A stretch of 64,000 nucleotides of DNA from Dioscorea cayenensis subsp. rotundata (taxonomy: Eukaryota; Streptophyta; Magnoliopsida; Dioscoreales; Dioscoreaceae): contig NC_052478.1 in assembly GCF_009730915.1 (NCBI RefSeq), forward strand, positions 21,928,387-21,992,386, written 5' to 3'. A model generated the notes under the pieces. It had not been told where the DNA came from. It was given only the letters and a program-made list of their open reading frames with translations, and did no database searches. Below, piece by piece: positions 1 through 12,288 of this stretch; position 1 is the first letter of the stretch, and every line of letters starts with the position of its first letter. The position numbers and the translations under genes are program-made.

Positions 1-69
1 ATTCTCAAACACGTCTCTCCATCCGCCCCTTTCGCTTCGTCGAATTCAAAGCTCTCAACTTTGACATCA

Positions 70-2282
70 ATGGCGGGTGGATCGATCCCAAGCACGCCGC
101 TTCTCAAGGATGAGCTGGATATCGTCATCCCGACCATCCGAAACCTTGACTTCCTCGAGATGTGGAGGGCGTTCTTCCAGCCGTACCACCTCATCATCGT
201 TCAGGATGGAGATCCGTCGAGGACCATCAAGGTTCCTGAGGGTTTCGACTACGAGCTCTACAACCGCAACGATATCAATCGGATCTTGGGGCCTAAAGCG
301 TCCTGTATCTCGTTCAAGGACTCTGCTTGCCGGTGCTTTGGGTTTATGATTTCTAAGAAGAAAGTATATTTTTCACCATTGATGACGATTGCTTCGTAAG
401 TGCTTCTCTTCTCTTGGTTCTAATTGGGTTTAGGGTTTTAGGGTTTTTTTGGAGGATGAGGAGTCGGGATCTGGGCCAAAATTTTGATTTTTCCTTACTT
501 AGCTTTATTTGTTTTGTGGGGATTTATTTATTTTTACTTTCTTTTATAGTCCATTAGCTTTACCTTGTTTGTTTGGCACAAATTATTATTAAATTGTGAT
601 TTCTTTCTTTTTGTTTGAATTTTGTTGTTTATTGAATTATAGTATTTGTTGTATTAGAGAAATGCTAACAAAAATGTAACTTTTTTTGTTTTTTTCATAG
701 TAGGTAGTTTGGTTATTCATTTTTGATGATAGTATGAGATGTAGACAGTTCAAATATGATGTGGAACCCAATGCAAAACTTTCAATCAATTTGATATGAA
801 TTTGTGAATGAAGTTTCTTCTAGACCATGCAAATTTGAAATGATAGAGAGCTCCATGAGATCTGGATCTAGAAATGCACAAAAAGTGAAAGTTTGCTGCA
901 CTCATACCTTTCTGGTTGTTTGATTGCAGAATTTTATATCAGACTACTTGTTTGCCACATGACTCTACCATATACATTGGTCTTATTATTTTTCAATTGT
1001 TTGATCCCTTTGAAGATGTTACTTTCCTTTGGAATGCATGTGACCTCCTTGTTTGCATATTTTAACATGTCAAAAGTACCTGTATTGACCAACGAGGTTG
1101 GGTTGGTCTAAATGGTAGAGGCTTAGGCTTGTTAAGTAAATTGTTTCAAGTTCGAATGCTTATATGTATGCAAAAGAACACCCTCTAGGAGAGTCCACCC
1201 CTTTACGGGGTTTTCACTACCTTGCCTGGATTGATTTAGAGTCCGTGGCTTTTAAAAAATTGACTATTATTGGCGTGGTCACAACGAGAACCAACACAAT
1301 TGATTATTGTAATTTGTTTCTTTTATACTTTATAGCTGCATTATGATTGAATTCTGAGGCAATTGATTTTCTGATTTGATTGAATAGGTAGCAAAGGATC
1401 CGTCTGGCAAGGAGATCAATGCACTTGAGCAGCACATAAAGAACCTGCTCACCCCTTCGACCCCATTTTTCTTCAACACTCTGTATGATCCTTACCGAGA
1501 CGGTGCTGATTTTGTCAGAGGCTATCCTTTCAGCTTCCGTGAAGGCGCTCCTACTGCTGTCTCTCATGGTCTGTGGCTGAACATCCCTGACTATGATGCT
1601 CCCACCCAGCTTGTTAAGCCTCTCGAAAGAAACACGAGGTACTATGTCTTGCAGCAACTCTATAGGTCTCAAGTTCAGATAATGAATTCATCTTTTTCTT
1701 TGTAGGTATGTGGATGCAGTTCTTACAATACCGAAAGGAACATTGTTCCCAATGTGCGGAATGAATCTGGGTTTTAACCGTGAACTGATTGGCCCTGCAA
1801 TGTACTTTGGCCTTATGGGTGATGGCCAGCCTATCGGACGCTACGATGATATGTGGGCAGGATGGTGCACAAAGGTCTATAAGTTTCAATATGTTTGCGT
1901 ACCATTATTGTGCTTTCACAAAATACTGAGACTTGGAATTTTGTAGGTTATCTGCGACCACTTCGGATTGGGAGTGAAGACCGGCTTGCCTTACATTTGG
2001 CACAGCAAAGCAAGCAACCCATTTGTGAACCTCAAGAAGGAATACAATGGCATTTACTGGCAAGAAGAGATCATCCCCTTCTTCCAAAATGTGGTTATCC
2101 CGAAAGAGTGCACCACTGTCCAGAAATGTTACCTCGAGCTCGCCAAACAAGTTAAGTCAAAGCTCACCAAGGTAGACCCCTACTTCGACAAGCTAGCCGA
2201 TGCTATGGTTACTTGGATTGACGCCTGGGATGAGCTTAATCCTTCTGCTGCTCTAACAATCAATGGCTCTGATAAGAAGTAG
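70..2282 (+). CDS. UAM (RGP): UDP-arabinopyranose mutase / reversibly glycosylated polypeptide, frame broken in exon 1
   Basis: Interconverts UDP-arabinopyranose and UDP-arabinofuranose for wall polysaccharides and arabinosylated proteins, at the cytosolic face of the Golgi (family knowledge). Four exons are visible: 70-395, 1388-1638, 1706-1874 and 1947-2282, with GT-AG introns. The protein carries the family's [14 protein letters not shown] start, the [15 protein letters not shown] block holding the DDD motif, [24 protein letters not shown] and [13 protein letters not shown]. The exons sum to 1082 nt, two more than the 1080 nt (359 aa) expected. Near 361-373 the reading frame shifts: relative to the family KKKYIFTIDDD there is one extra A and one extra T, so the DDD motif lies in another frame from the first 98 codons. 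Everything else is intact. Either homopolymer errors in the assembly or a recently damaged copy. Confidence 0.9.
1089..1300 (+). mobile_element. tRNA-derived SINE-like insertion in intron 1 of the UAM gene
   Basis: Inside the 992-bp intron, a segment begins with a tRNA-like head: GGTCTAAATGGTAGAGGC resembles a Pol III A box and CAAGTTCGAATGC, about 35 bases on, resembles a B box. A GC-richer body follows (about 1180-1250) unlike the AT-rich intron around it. Ends are approximate and I could not prove target-site duplications. Confidence 0.5.
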
Positions 2283-3025
2283 AATATCCGTCATCAATTA
2301 TCTTGTTACCGATCTCAGCGGTTTTTCCTAGTTTGAGTTGATTTCAGTCACCATTTTTCTTTTTCTGGGCGTTTGAATGATTATGACCTTATTGTACTCT
2401 GAGATACTATTTGGTATTATTTAGAATAACAATAATATTTCTTATGCAGAACATCTTGTTTCATCGTTGCTTGAAACTCTATTATTTTTTACTCTCAACT
2501 TAGCCAAAATGTATGAAGCTAAACACAAACGTTGTTAAATCATGCACGAGACGGCCATTCGCCAACCTGAATCTTAAGCTTGGATTCAGTAAACACTAGT
2601 ATGAATCTCAATACTCATTTGTCATTATTATTTTGGCAACTAGCTCTAGGGAATAACACTTAAGTAATCCATATCTTCTATACAAAGTTTATGTCTCATA
2701 TAATACATACAAAAGCGGAATAAGAAAAGACAAACAGCTTCTAATTCCTAGCTATTCTAATAAAGATTGACAATGATATCACCGATGCCAATCAATCTTC
2801 AATTTTTGCATGTTCACTAGATTGGTCTATTGTTAGTTTTTTACATCTTGGGCACATGATCACTGATATCCAGATTCCAGCTTGCAAAAGGGCACATGAG
2901 CACATGGTTGCCACAAAGAGAGAAAACAATCTTTATCTTCATAAATAACTTCAGAGATGAATCCATGCAGGCTTACTGCAAACAAATGAGGGGAGAGTAA
3001 TCATTGAATATATATCAACACCGCA
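2283..3025. other. Spacer between convergent UAM and FY-rich/WD40 genes
   Basis: Holds the 3' UTR of the UAM gene (about 150 bases after the stop) and, on the other strand, the 3' UTR of the next gene. No open frame or repeat of note. Confidence 0.6.
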
Positions 3026-6000
3026 TCACCCGTTGGATTTGCAGTTTCTTACTTGAGATTGAACATAAACCAGCAACTGCCCTTCATTGCTAGCAACTAT
3101 CAACGTACCAGACTTGGCATCAGCTTTAATGCATGAAACACCACCTGATCAAAATAGACATCAATTTTAAGACAATGAAATAATTAGGCATTCGGGTTGT
3201 GGAATTTGTATTTGTCATTCAATAAACAAACCATCAGAAAGCAGTGTCAGAAAACCATTTTATGAGCTTAAATTTGATTCAATTGACTTACACTTGAATT
3301 GATGCAGATTGGCCAGTTTTCTCCCAGAAGACAATTCCCAGATGTATACAAGGCCATCTTGGGTTCCACATATACAATAATCAGCCAATGTATCCAATAC
3401 GGAAACCCTGTGAAAAATACAAGAGCACTGAACTGAGTTGCTTAATCTGATACGATTAACCAAATCATTTGTATGAACAATTTAGACTGGTTGCAGAATT
3501 ATATCAATATATCAAAATCCACATAAAGTTATTCATATAAAATATCCAACAAACTCTAGGAACTCACTGTTTTCTCTAGTGCAAAGATATTTAATATAAC
3601 TATCAAATAAACCTTTTGCCATTTGAATGCACAACCGAATTATGAAAGGCTGAAATATAAAATTTAAGGTTTCCTAGGAGTTCAAATGCTTCTGTTCAGG
3701 TACTTTTATCCAACAGCATGTGCCAAACATATGGAGAGTAAATATCCTATTCTAACAATGTAGTAGGTAGCATATCCATAAGAGCTAAGAACCATCTGAA
3801 ACGTCTAATTGTCATGTGGGTCATGTGGCTTCATGAACTGTCCGGCAACAAAATAGTAAATCCAGTTCAAATGGTTATGATGTCCACCCTAAAAACTAGA
3901 AGCGAGATTCTAAACTCCTAGTACATATTTTTTTTATGCAATTTATGAGTAAGAATGCACTGGGTACTATTTCTCAAGATATATATTCTTACATGTTCTG
4001 AACAGTAGCTCTTCAGAGTCTACTGAACTATAATATCATCTACATTGTCTAATCTACAATATCATGCCATTGTCCTAAAGGGATGTCACTGCCTCGCACT
4101 GCCAAAATGATCAATAACAGTATTATTAACCAGTTACCACTATTATGATGTTGTGGTTAAGTTAAATGAGAAAAAAGCACCTGCTATCGAAAGCATGTCC
4201 CGTGAAAACCATATTTTTTGCTAGAAGAGCGAGCCTCCACCCTCCAGCTGGTCCTCTTGCATCTCTAACTTTATCATCATCTACAGCCTCTGAGTCTGAT
4301 GCTGCAGATACCAGAAGCCAAACAGCTGTGTCATCTCCAAAAGATGAGGTACAGATGTTCTCATCATCTTTAAAAAGAGAAACATCTTTTTGTAAGGCCT
4401 CCTTAATGTGCTCTTCTATCTCCACGTCGGTTGCAAGAAGACATGCTTTTTTCCAACTTAAGAAACCAACTGGAAGCATCTGAGAGATTTTATTGCCTTC
4501 AGAAGAAAACTTAGCCAGAAGGACACGCTTGGAGATGTCCCTGAGCAACATGGATACCGAGTTATACATAAACTAACTGTATGCATGGGAGATGTGTCTT
4601 CAAAACAGAAAAACTAGAATGTGCAGAAAACAACCTTGAACAGTAGACAATGTGTAGTTAAAGAGACGGTGCCGTTTCAAGCATGTTCAACCTTCCTAGT
4701 CTATTATGTTATGAGTTCTCCAAATCAAGAGAGGTAGAAAAGAGTTTTTCGAAGGCAATCCCCACAATATTATATTTTTAGTTCCTATGTGGCAAGACCT
4801 TTTATCTCCGATTTCTTCCTAACCCCATTCTATATGACTGTGGCTGTACCTAACATCACCAGACCGTTATGTCGATTTTTATTTTTTTTAAATATCCTGC
4901 ATATATGCATAATTTGTAAGTTCCAATGATACTAATGCGGTGAAGAGATGAAAGTTAGAAGTCAACAAGAATGGCCCAATTTCTAAGTTAGTCAAAGCTA
5001 TGTTAGGAAGTTGTTTGGTTTCAAAACGTATTATTTGTCTGAAACTAGTAATTGCGGGAAATAATGCAGAGTTAGCCAAGTGAAAAGTTTATACCAGTGG
5101 ATGTCATTGGACTAACTGAACTGCAGAGGACTGGAAAAGCTTAGTTGAATTATCATCTTTCAATGATCTATCAAATCTCAATTGAAACAATGCACATGTT
5201 GCGTGGAACAAATACAGAATATGAAAGAAGATTTAAGCTTTCTAATCATTATTCAACTCTAGATATGTATGTAATAATTTCAAGAGAAGTAATATGGTAT
5301 AGAGATAAAAAGCATACAAGCAGAAGCGTAGGTAAGACCAGTAATGAGGTTAGCAAACTTTATGCACAAAGAAATGTTGAAGAAAACTAGAGACTTCAAG
5401 TGTAAGCAACATACCATAAACCAAAGTCACCAACACCATTGTGACCAATTACGATGGAAGTGCAACTTGGCAAATCTTTCAGTTCCGACACTCTAGGTGA
5501 TAAGTAATCAAAGCCCTGCATGTTGAATTCTTCTAATTTTGAACTGCAAGCATGTATTTTATGCATTAAGATGACTTATTCATGAAAAAATAGTTAAACA
5601 AAGGGTGAATCTATATTACAGACATTGCAATAAATATTACCATTTGCAATGGAAAATGTGAAGCACTAGTTTTGAAAACAGTGTACAGGATGTTGATAAA
5701 GGAAACAGGGTAACTCCCCCATAGGACAAAATTTACCTCCATCTGGGATTCATTATCCAAACATGCAGTCTCCCACTCTCCCCAATAGCAACAAGGTAAC
5801 TTTGTTCACAAACTAATATACTGGACATATTCTCCACGATCACTAGCTTGGCCACCAATGAAACATAACCATATTCTAGATGCACAATTTCTATAGTATT
5901 TTCATCATAATAGCCTGTCGTACACTTTGAGCATGAGCAACTAGAATTTTGTTCCCTGTATAATCAAGTAAAAAAAACAGCAGCTCATTTTGATGAAAAT

Positions 6001-9000
6001 TCTTGACACCCAATTTTAATGCTGTAAACTCTTCTTTGCATAACATAAATACAACCTGCAATGAGGTGCCTGGACACTGTTAAGAAGAATGAGAGACTGA
6101 CCATCAGGAGTAAATTGTATTCCTGATCCTTCAAATGAGGCCTACAAAAAGGTCATATATTTCAATTTCGAGAAACCATGAGCTTTCATAAAATAAAAAA
6201 CCAACTAATGATATAGTGCAAACACAATAATGCGAATGAATAATTGACCTCTACCTGCTGGGGGCAGTTCAAAAGAGGACAACGAAGTGACGTGTAACCA
6301 AGAAAAGAGGGACCAATTCCTTGTTCCTGAAGAGGAACCATATATACGAGAAGATTTCTGTCTGTGCTATCCGGAAGGCCGCAAATTACACCTATTTTTA
6401 AGTGATCCCCTTCTGCACTGGAGAATATTGACAGGACAGAAGTTGGATGCAAGTAGCAACCAACAAGCTTCATAAATTTCGGGAACTCTTCATTAGGTTT
6501 AATGACTTTCAATGAGAAACCATCCAAATGATTTCCATGGTGGAACCAATTTTGAGATGAACTCACATTATCATTAGGCCCTGTTAATGGTTGAGGTAAC
6601 TTATTCTCTAAACAAACTAAAATTTCCTCGACAGGATTGCCAGCATCATCCTGATCATTCTTGGTCCCACCTTCTAGAGCTGCAGCCAACACACTTTCTC
6701 CGGAACCATGTACATTACCAACAGAGCTCAGTAAACTTGGTTGATTGTTGAGCATGGCTTCATTGAGAAATGGAGGCTTGTTTAAGACATTGTTTGTAGG
6801 TCCAGACTGAACACTTCCGGCAGCATTTATAATGGGATTAAAGCACGGCTTAGGAACATCTGACTGGTTATAGTTGCGACAAATGATACTTTCTGAAAGG
6901 GGAATACTAGATGACTGAGGAACCTCAACTTCAGTCTTACAGTCAAGCAAGTTCTCCACCATTGAATGAGTTGCTTTCAACATATAACCATCAGAAGAAT
7001 TTGCTTTCCTACTGGTATATGCTTTACCCTGAAGCCTTACCAATGGGTTTTCAATGCCCCCAACTTGGCTTCTGATGCCAGCATCTATGGAGTCTAAGAT
7101 TGTATTACTATCAGAATTAGCTAGATCACAAGGACTAGAAATTTGAAGCCTTTTCTCTGGAGAACCAGAAACAACTTCAGGAATTACACTAGCTTTAAGA
7201 ATACAGTCTTCCTCAAATTTTTTGTTATTATCATAACAAACAGAAGAAGCTTGCCTGAAAAATTCAGCCTCATCATTTCGGAAAGGAATCTTTCCCTTCA
7301 AGCATCCAGAACCTAAATCTTGTTCTCCAACATTGTGAGATGGTTCACCTTTGGATTGTTGAGAAATGTTGTGCATGAAGGAAGAATGTCCCAGCGGAGG
7401 GATATTGGCAATTTGATTGCTAGTCATATAACCAACTTTATTTTCTTCTTTTTCCATATGGTTATGGGCATCAGGATCACAAGTGGGATCAGACAGTATA
7501 ATGTCAGATTGTTTTACTTCCTTTGCTAACATAATTGCTTCACTGCATACATCATGTCTCAAATAGCATCCATCTCTATCCTCTTCTATATTATAAATAT
7601 GCAACTCTGGATTAGCCATATTATATTTTAGCTCAGCAGAAGATGCACTCGTACTTTGAGCAGGGGAAGAAAACAACTTATTCAATGCAACATCATGGAT
7701 CAGCAGCTCATCCTCAAAACTATCTGGAGCCATAGATTTGATATCTTTTAAAGTTCTAGTATCAGTTAATCGATCAAGGGCCATGCAGCCAAGAGGTTCA
7801 GCTATGATCCCAAGGCGTGGAGAATCTATGATAGGAAACTTTTTTGTGCCATCCACCTCATTTTCCAAGTCATTTTGTGAAAGCTGAACAGGCAGGTCAG
7901 CTGCCCGTATATCTACAGAAAAACAGGAAGAGGCACATATCACCACATGCTTATTCAATAAAAAATAAATCGTGTAAACCACGATCAAGAGTCAAGAATT
8001 GTGAAGCAATGAGCCACACTGATCCTCTGACATTTGGCATTATATGATTTAGAAACCATTACCTCGACAACGGAAACCAATATCATCATTTTGTCCTCCA
8101 GACCTCTGCAAAGATGAAACAGTTCTGCTAGTTTCTCGACTTCGAGATCTCGGCCTTCTTTCATATGTCTTCTTTAGTAAAGGAAGAGCTCGTGGAAGCA
8201 ATAATGTCATCATGGATTTTGCCAATTCTTGCTCTGCTGAATATAAATCCATCTTTTCAAGACTAGCATTTGATGAACCAGATGATGAGCCAATTTCTGG
8301 AAGTGAGTCTTTAATCACCACTTTACACAAAGTATCATCATCCTGAGTGCATGTTACTGAGTAACACATCTCATCTGTCATAGCAAATTTATGTTGAGAA
8401 ATGAACTGCAGGTTTTTGCTGACATTCTCGTGTGACAAATTTGTTACTTCCACATTACCTTGGCAAGATCTGGATGTTGTCAGCAGTGGCTTAACTGAAA
8501 CTGACTCATCTTTCATGTTGCAAGGACTTTCCTCGTTATCCTCTAGGCAAATCAAATAATATTATCTGTAAGGACAATGCACAAATATATATATATATAT
8601 CCAAGCTAGAGTACAGTTTTAAGTTGAGAGATCTCACCTTTTAGTGAATCAAGTGTATCGGGAACATGAATTTCTGAGACCCTGACCAAAGCTGGAAGTC
8701 CTGTCTCAGTGTCTTGTGGCGTTAATGAAGAGTATGCATGTTCAACTTCAGCATCTGCTAACTGAACAAGCATGAGAACTTTAAATGAGAACCAAGAAAA
8801 TTTAAATAATAAATAATTTTGCCTCAATATCCAATCAAAAGAGACAAACCGGTGCAAGTTTTCCCTGCTCAAAATGGACAACATGTTTATCAGTAGATTG
8901 TTCAACATCATCCAGCTCCATGGGCAATTCATCTGTAGCCTGTGAACTTCTGTTTCTCTCGACTGCGATGGATGTTTTCCCTGGCAATGATGACATTCCT

Positions 9001-10631
9001 GGATGCTCAATACCCTTGTGATTTCTCAGAGAAGGGCTGGACTTGATAGTTATATCCTTGTTTTCAAATCCGGGAGTAGTTTGAATGGATGAATTAGCAG
9101 AAGTTTCAGACCTTTTCATTGGACAAGTGTGAGCAACCTGAAGAGGAAGGAATCGCATAAAATTCCATAACACAGTAACAACTATCATAGGCATAACTTT
9201 CACCTACTTGTTCGGAAGTGCCATCCTCTTGATATGCAAGTTCTTGAGAGCAGATCCTTTTAGCTCTTCCCTCCCTGCTGATGCTTCTAATCGAATTTCT
9301 AGTTTTCGCACTTCTCTTACCAGTGCTCTGCCTCTTCTCCAAATATGGGAGTAAATCAGGATATACTTGAGAGTCTCGGACTTGCAATTCATGTTCTAAT
9401 TGCATGGCCCCATCGCACATATCAGATGATGATGGGCTCTGCTCTGCTACTGCACCAACATTAGCCACAAGCTCACGAAGTAGCCGCTGAACAAATGGAT
9501 TCCTAAACCCAAAGAGCTGCATGAACTTATAAGATATAGATTATAGCAAGAGATCTAACAATACAGTTATATAAAAAATTATCCCAATGATAATCATCCC
9601 AAGCCAAAGGTTTTGTTTTGTTTTGTTTTGTCGATGCATACTGAGTAAACATCAAATTATGAAGGTAAGATTTATAGAAAAACACTATCTTGAACCTTTT
9701 TAGATCAAAGACAAACATGGATCAGCATATCATGTGCGTCACATCATGTCAATATAAAGATGAGATTCTTAGTTACAAGTCAAGGGAAAGACTCCTAACA
9801 TTATTTGTAATAATGCTGAGAGAAGAAAATTGCGGAGAAACTTGCCTCAATCCCATCTATCTTAGAAGACAACCTCTTCCCTGTCTGGTTCTTGAGCCGA
9901 ACACTACTCCTCTTTTGATAGGTCTCCCAGACAATATCAGGTGTCTGCCCACTGAATGAATCACCATCAGCAGATGTAACCTGAAGCTTGCAATATATCA
10001 TCAGCCAATGCAACAAGTAATTAGAATCCTAAGACGAGTAACAAAAACAAAAAATTGCATATGAACATACCATAAAAAGGGGACCTTTGGGACCTACTCG
10101 AATTTCCATCCTGTATGTGCATCCGGAATGAGTTCGAACAGCCTTATAACCAACAGGAAAGGGATATCGATCCTTGCCCTGAAAAAAAAGGAAACAACAA
10201 GAACTATCACAAAGCATGCCGAAGAGATTAATCGCACAATTGACCTAATGTTTTTAGATGATTCACAAGGAAAAATAGGGCATTCGATTAACTCCAAATC
10301 AAAACACAGATAGCAAAACTAAACAATTAGATATTTAGGGAACGAAACCAAGAAAAACTAAATAACTTATTTAAATTCAGCTATTCTTGCAAAAACTAGA
10401 GTAATTTATTTAAATCCTCAATCGCACTTAAATTGATAAACGAAGAGCATAACCATCCACAAACGAATCCAACACCATGTAAAATGATCAAGATTGAAAG
10501 AGAGGGGGAGATGGAGATCGGACCCTGGAGGAGCTCCAATACTTCTTGTCCCAAGAGCCTTCATAGAGGGCGCCGATGGAGGTGATCTCCAAGCCATCTA
10601 CCTTCCCGGCACTGCTGCTTGGATTCTCCAT
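3026..10631 (-). CDS. FY-rich (FYRN/FYRC) and WD40-repeat nuclear protein
   Basis: Fourteen exons, from the start codon leftward: 10524-10631, 10071-10178, 9846-9980, 9208-9516, 8850-9137, 8638-8761, 8063-8542, 6255-7912, 6056-6141, 5737-5955, 5415-5543, 4181-4540, 3292-3407, 3026-3144. They total 4239 nt, a 1412-aa protein. Residues 1-130 (GALYEGSWDKKYWSS, then KDRYPFPVGYKAVRTHSG and GQTPDIVWETYQKR) match the FYRN-FYRC module found in chromatin proteins such as TBRG1 and trithorax-type proteins. A long acidic, serine-rich middle (about 130-1070) has basic nuclear-type stretches. The C-terminal third holds WD40-like blades such as GTQDGLVYIWELSSGRKL and YLVAIGESGRLHVWIMNPRW. A chromatin or nuclear scaffold role is inferred. 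Intron 3 starts with GC. The last exon reads through a possible donor (GTAAGA) to TGA, so the very C-terminus is less sure. Confidence 0.85.
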
Positions 10632-10791
10632 CGGAGAGCTTATTCGGTCTGATGGGGAAAAAAAAACCCTAGAAACAATGGCGCTTTTTGTTGTTGTTTT
10701 GATCTGGACTTCCCGCTTTCATCTCCCCACCAAAACAAGCGATTCGATGGGCCTCGGGATATGTATTTGAAAAAAATATATTTAAAAAAAA

Positions 10792-10863
10792 CGCCGTTGC
10801 CGGGGATCGAACCCGGGTCACCCGCGTGACAGGCGGGAATACTCACCACTATACTACAACGAC
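10792..10863 (-). tRNA. tRNA-Asp (anticodon GUC)
   Basis: Read on the minus strand the 72 bases fold as a standard cloverleaf: acceptor GTCGTTG pairs with CAACGGC, the anticodon stem CCCGC/GCGGG encloses a loop with GTC, and the T arm carries GGTTCGATCC (B box). The A box TAGTATAGTGGTGAGTA is intact. It lies 160 bp upstream of the FY-rich gene's start codon on the same strand, with no intron. Confidence 0.97.
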
Positions 10864-11300
10864 CTGTTGATAACGATTGCTATCATTTTAATTAAGATAA
10901 AATTATTATTAATTATAAACAGTTATAAAAGTTATTCTATATATTTATTAATTTTAATTCAAACTTAACAATAGCGTCTTTCTCCCATGCTCCGAGACAG
11001 TCATGTTGCTATTATAATTGTTATTATTATTATTATCATCATTTCTCTCTCAATATATATAATTAATTTTAAAATAGTTTAAAAATATAATTGTATATAT
11101 GAACATACTTATTTTCCTCGAGTCATCAGATATATATAGAAATAAAATAACTGTTTCTAACATTATCAACCCAGGAAAAATAAAAAAGTTTTCATATAAT
11201 ATATGCATTAACAGAAACATAAAACTACAAACTAATTCACAGTACAGTACTCCAGTTTCAGCAAAAACTAATTATAATAACCATGTGCATGAACAGTTGT

Positions 11301-12050
11301 TTAGTCGGATAAAGTAGTTCCACAAACAGGCAAGTCATGGCTCATAAGGAATGCATCATCAATGACATCAATGTTCCTCAACTCAAAAAGATCAGAACTT
11401 GAGTCACTTTCTTCACCGTCATTATCATCAAGTCCCACTTTTCCAGCATCTCTTCTTTCAAAGCTCCACTTCCCACCAATCCCATTGCTTGTATTTAGCA
11501 CCCACTTATTCTCAAAGAACCAATCTTTCTTATCATCTATAGATTTGGTTCTCCTGCATCTCCAAGTCACATCATTATTAATATTATAGCTCAGCTTCTT
11601 GTTGTCCTGATCCATTAATACCTGATCACAATGTTGTGGCTCTTCAGTGAATTTGGTTGCATCATGGGAATGCACATACTTGAAAGTGTAGTCATTGTTC
11701 ATGCACTTTGACTTCTTCTTAAAAGTAATTTGGAGAAGCAAAGAGTTGAGATAATTAGCCAATTTAGCAGCTGGAGAAGTGCTGCTAGTCTTGAACTTCT
11801 TGTTTGCAACTTGTGAAGAATGTACTGCTTGATCATGATCATGATCATGATCAGGAGGTTGTTGTGTAGTAGGAGGGATCTCTAAGCTGTGCCTCTTCTG
11901 TGTATGTGCATGGCCATAAGCAAACCTTCCAATGCCGAAACTGAGCCTGTCGACATCGCCGGAGAAGTATTGTGCTGCTTCGAAGACATCAAGCTCACCG
12001 GAATCTCTGCTGTACTCATAACCAAATGGTTTTCTTGAGAGACCATTCAT
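11301..12050 (-). CDS. BIG GRAIN 1-like protein
   Basis: Single-exon gene of 249 codons. The N-terminus has RDSGELDVFEAAQYFSG and the C-terminus ESDSSSDLFELRNI, both typical of the plant BIG GRAIN 1-like family, whose rice founder is a plasma-membrane-associated regulator of auxin transport and organ size. The middle holds a KLANYLNSLLLQITFKKKSK block, also family-like, and a His/Asp repeat built from GATCAT units. I start at the ATG before NGLSRKPFGYEY; an upstream in-frame ATG (12185) would add a sequence unlike the family. Assignment is from motif memory; low-complexity regions make paralogue type uncertain. Confidence 0.7.
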   Translation of the reverse strand: MNGLSRKPFGYEYSRDSGELDVFEAAQYFSGDVDRLSFGIGRFAYGHAHTQKRHSLEIPPTTQQPPDHDHDHDQAVHSSQVANKKFKTSSTSPAAKLANYLNSLLLQITFKKKSKCMNNDYTFKYVHSHDATKFTEEPQHCDQVLMDQDNKKLSYNINNDVTWRCRRTKSIDDKKDWFFENKWVLNTSNGIGGKWSFERRDAGKVGLDDNDGEESDSSSDLFELRNIDVIDDAFLMSHDLPVCGTTLSD

Positions 12051-12252
12051 GGTTGGAGCTGAAAGAGATTCACTGAATATATATATATATACACTATTGA
12101 AGGTATATATCTTCTTATGCATGAGCGTAACATAACTGGCCACTCTTTGGTCCCTTTTATATCGGCTGGTTGGATACTGTTTCATAATCCTCTTTTTGAG
12201 TGTTAATTAATTAATTACCAACAATTAATTAACTTTGATGATATATCACACC

Positions 12253-12288
<36 letters not shown>

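Noticed and set aside
77-349. Second-frame open reading over UAM exon 1
   Set aside because: Shadow of the real exon; no family and Ser/Arg-rich composition from the other frame.
9930-9960. Alternative GT donor for the third intron of the FY-rich gene
   Set aside because: No GT site keeps the frame into LFGFRNPF; the GC donor fits consensus and frame.
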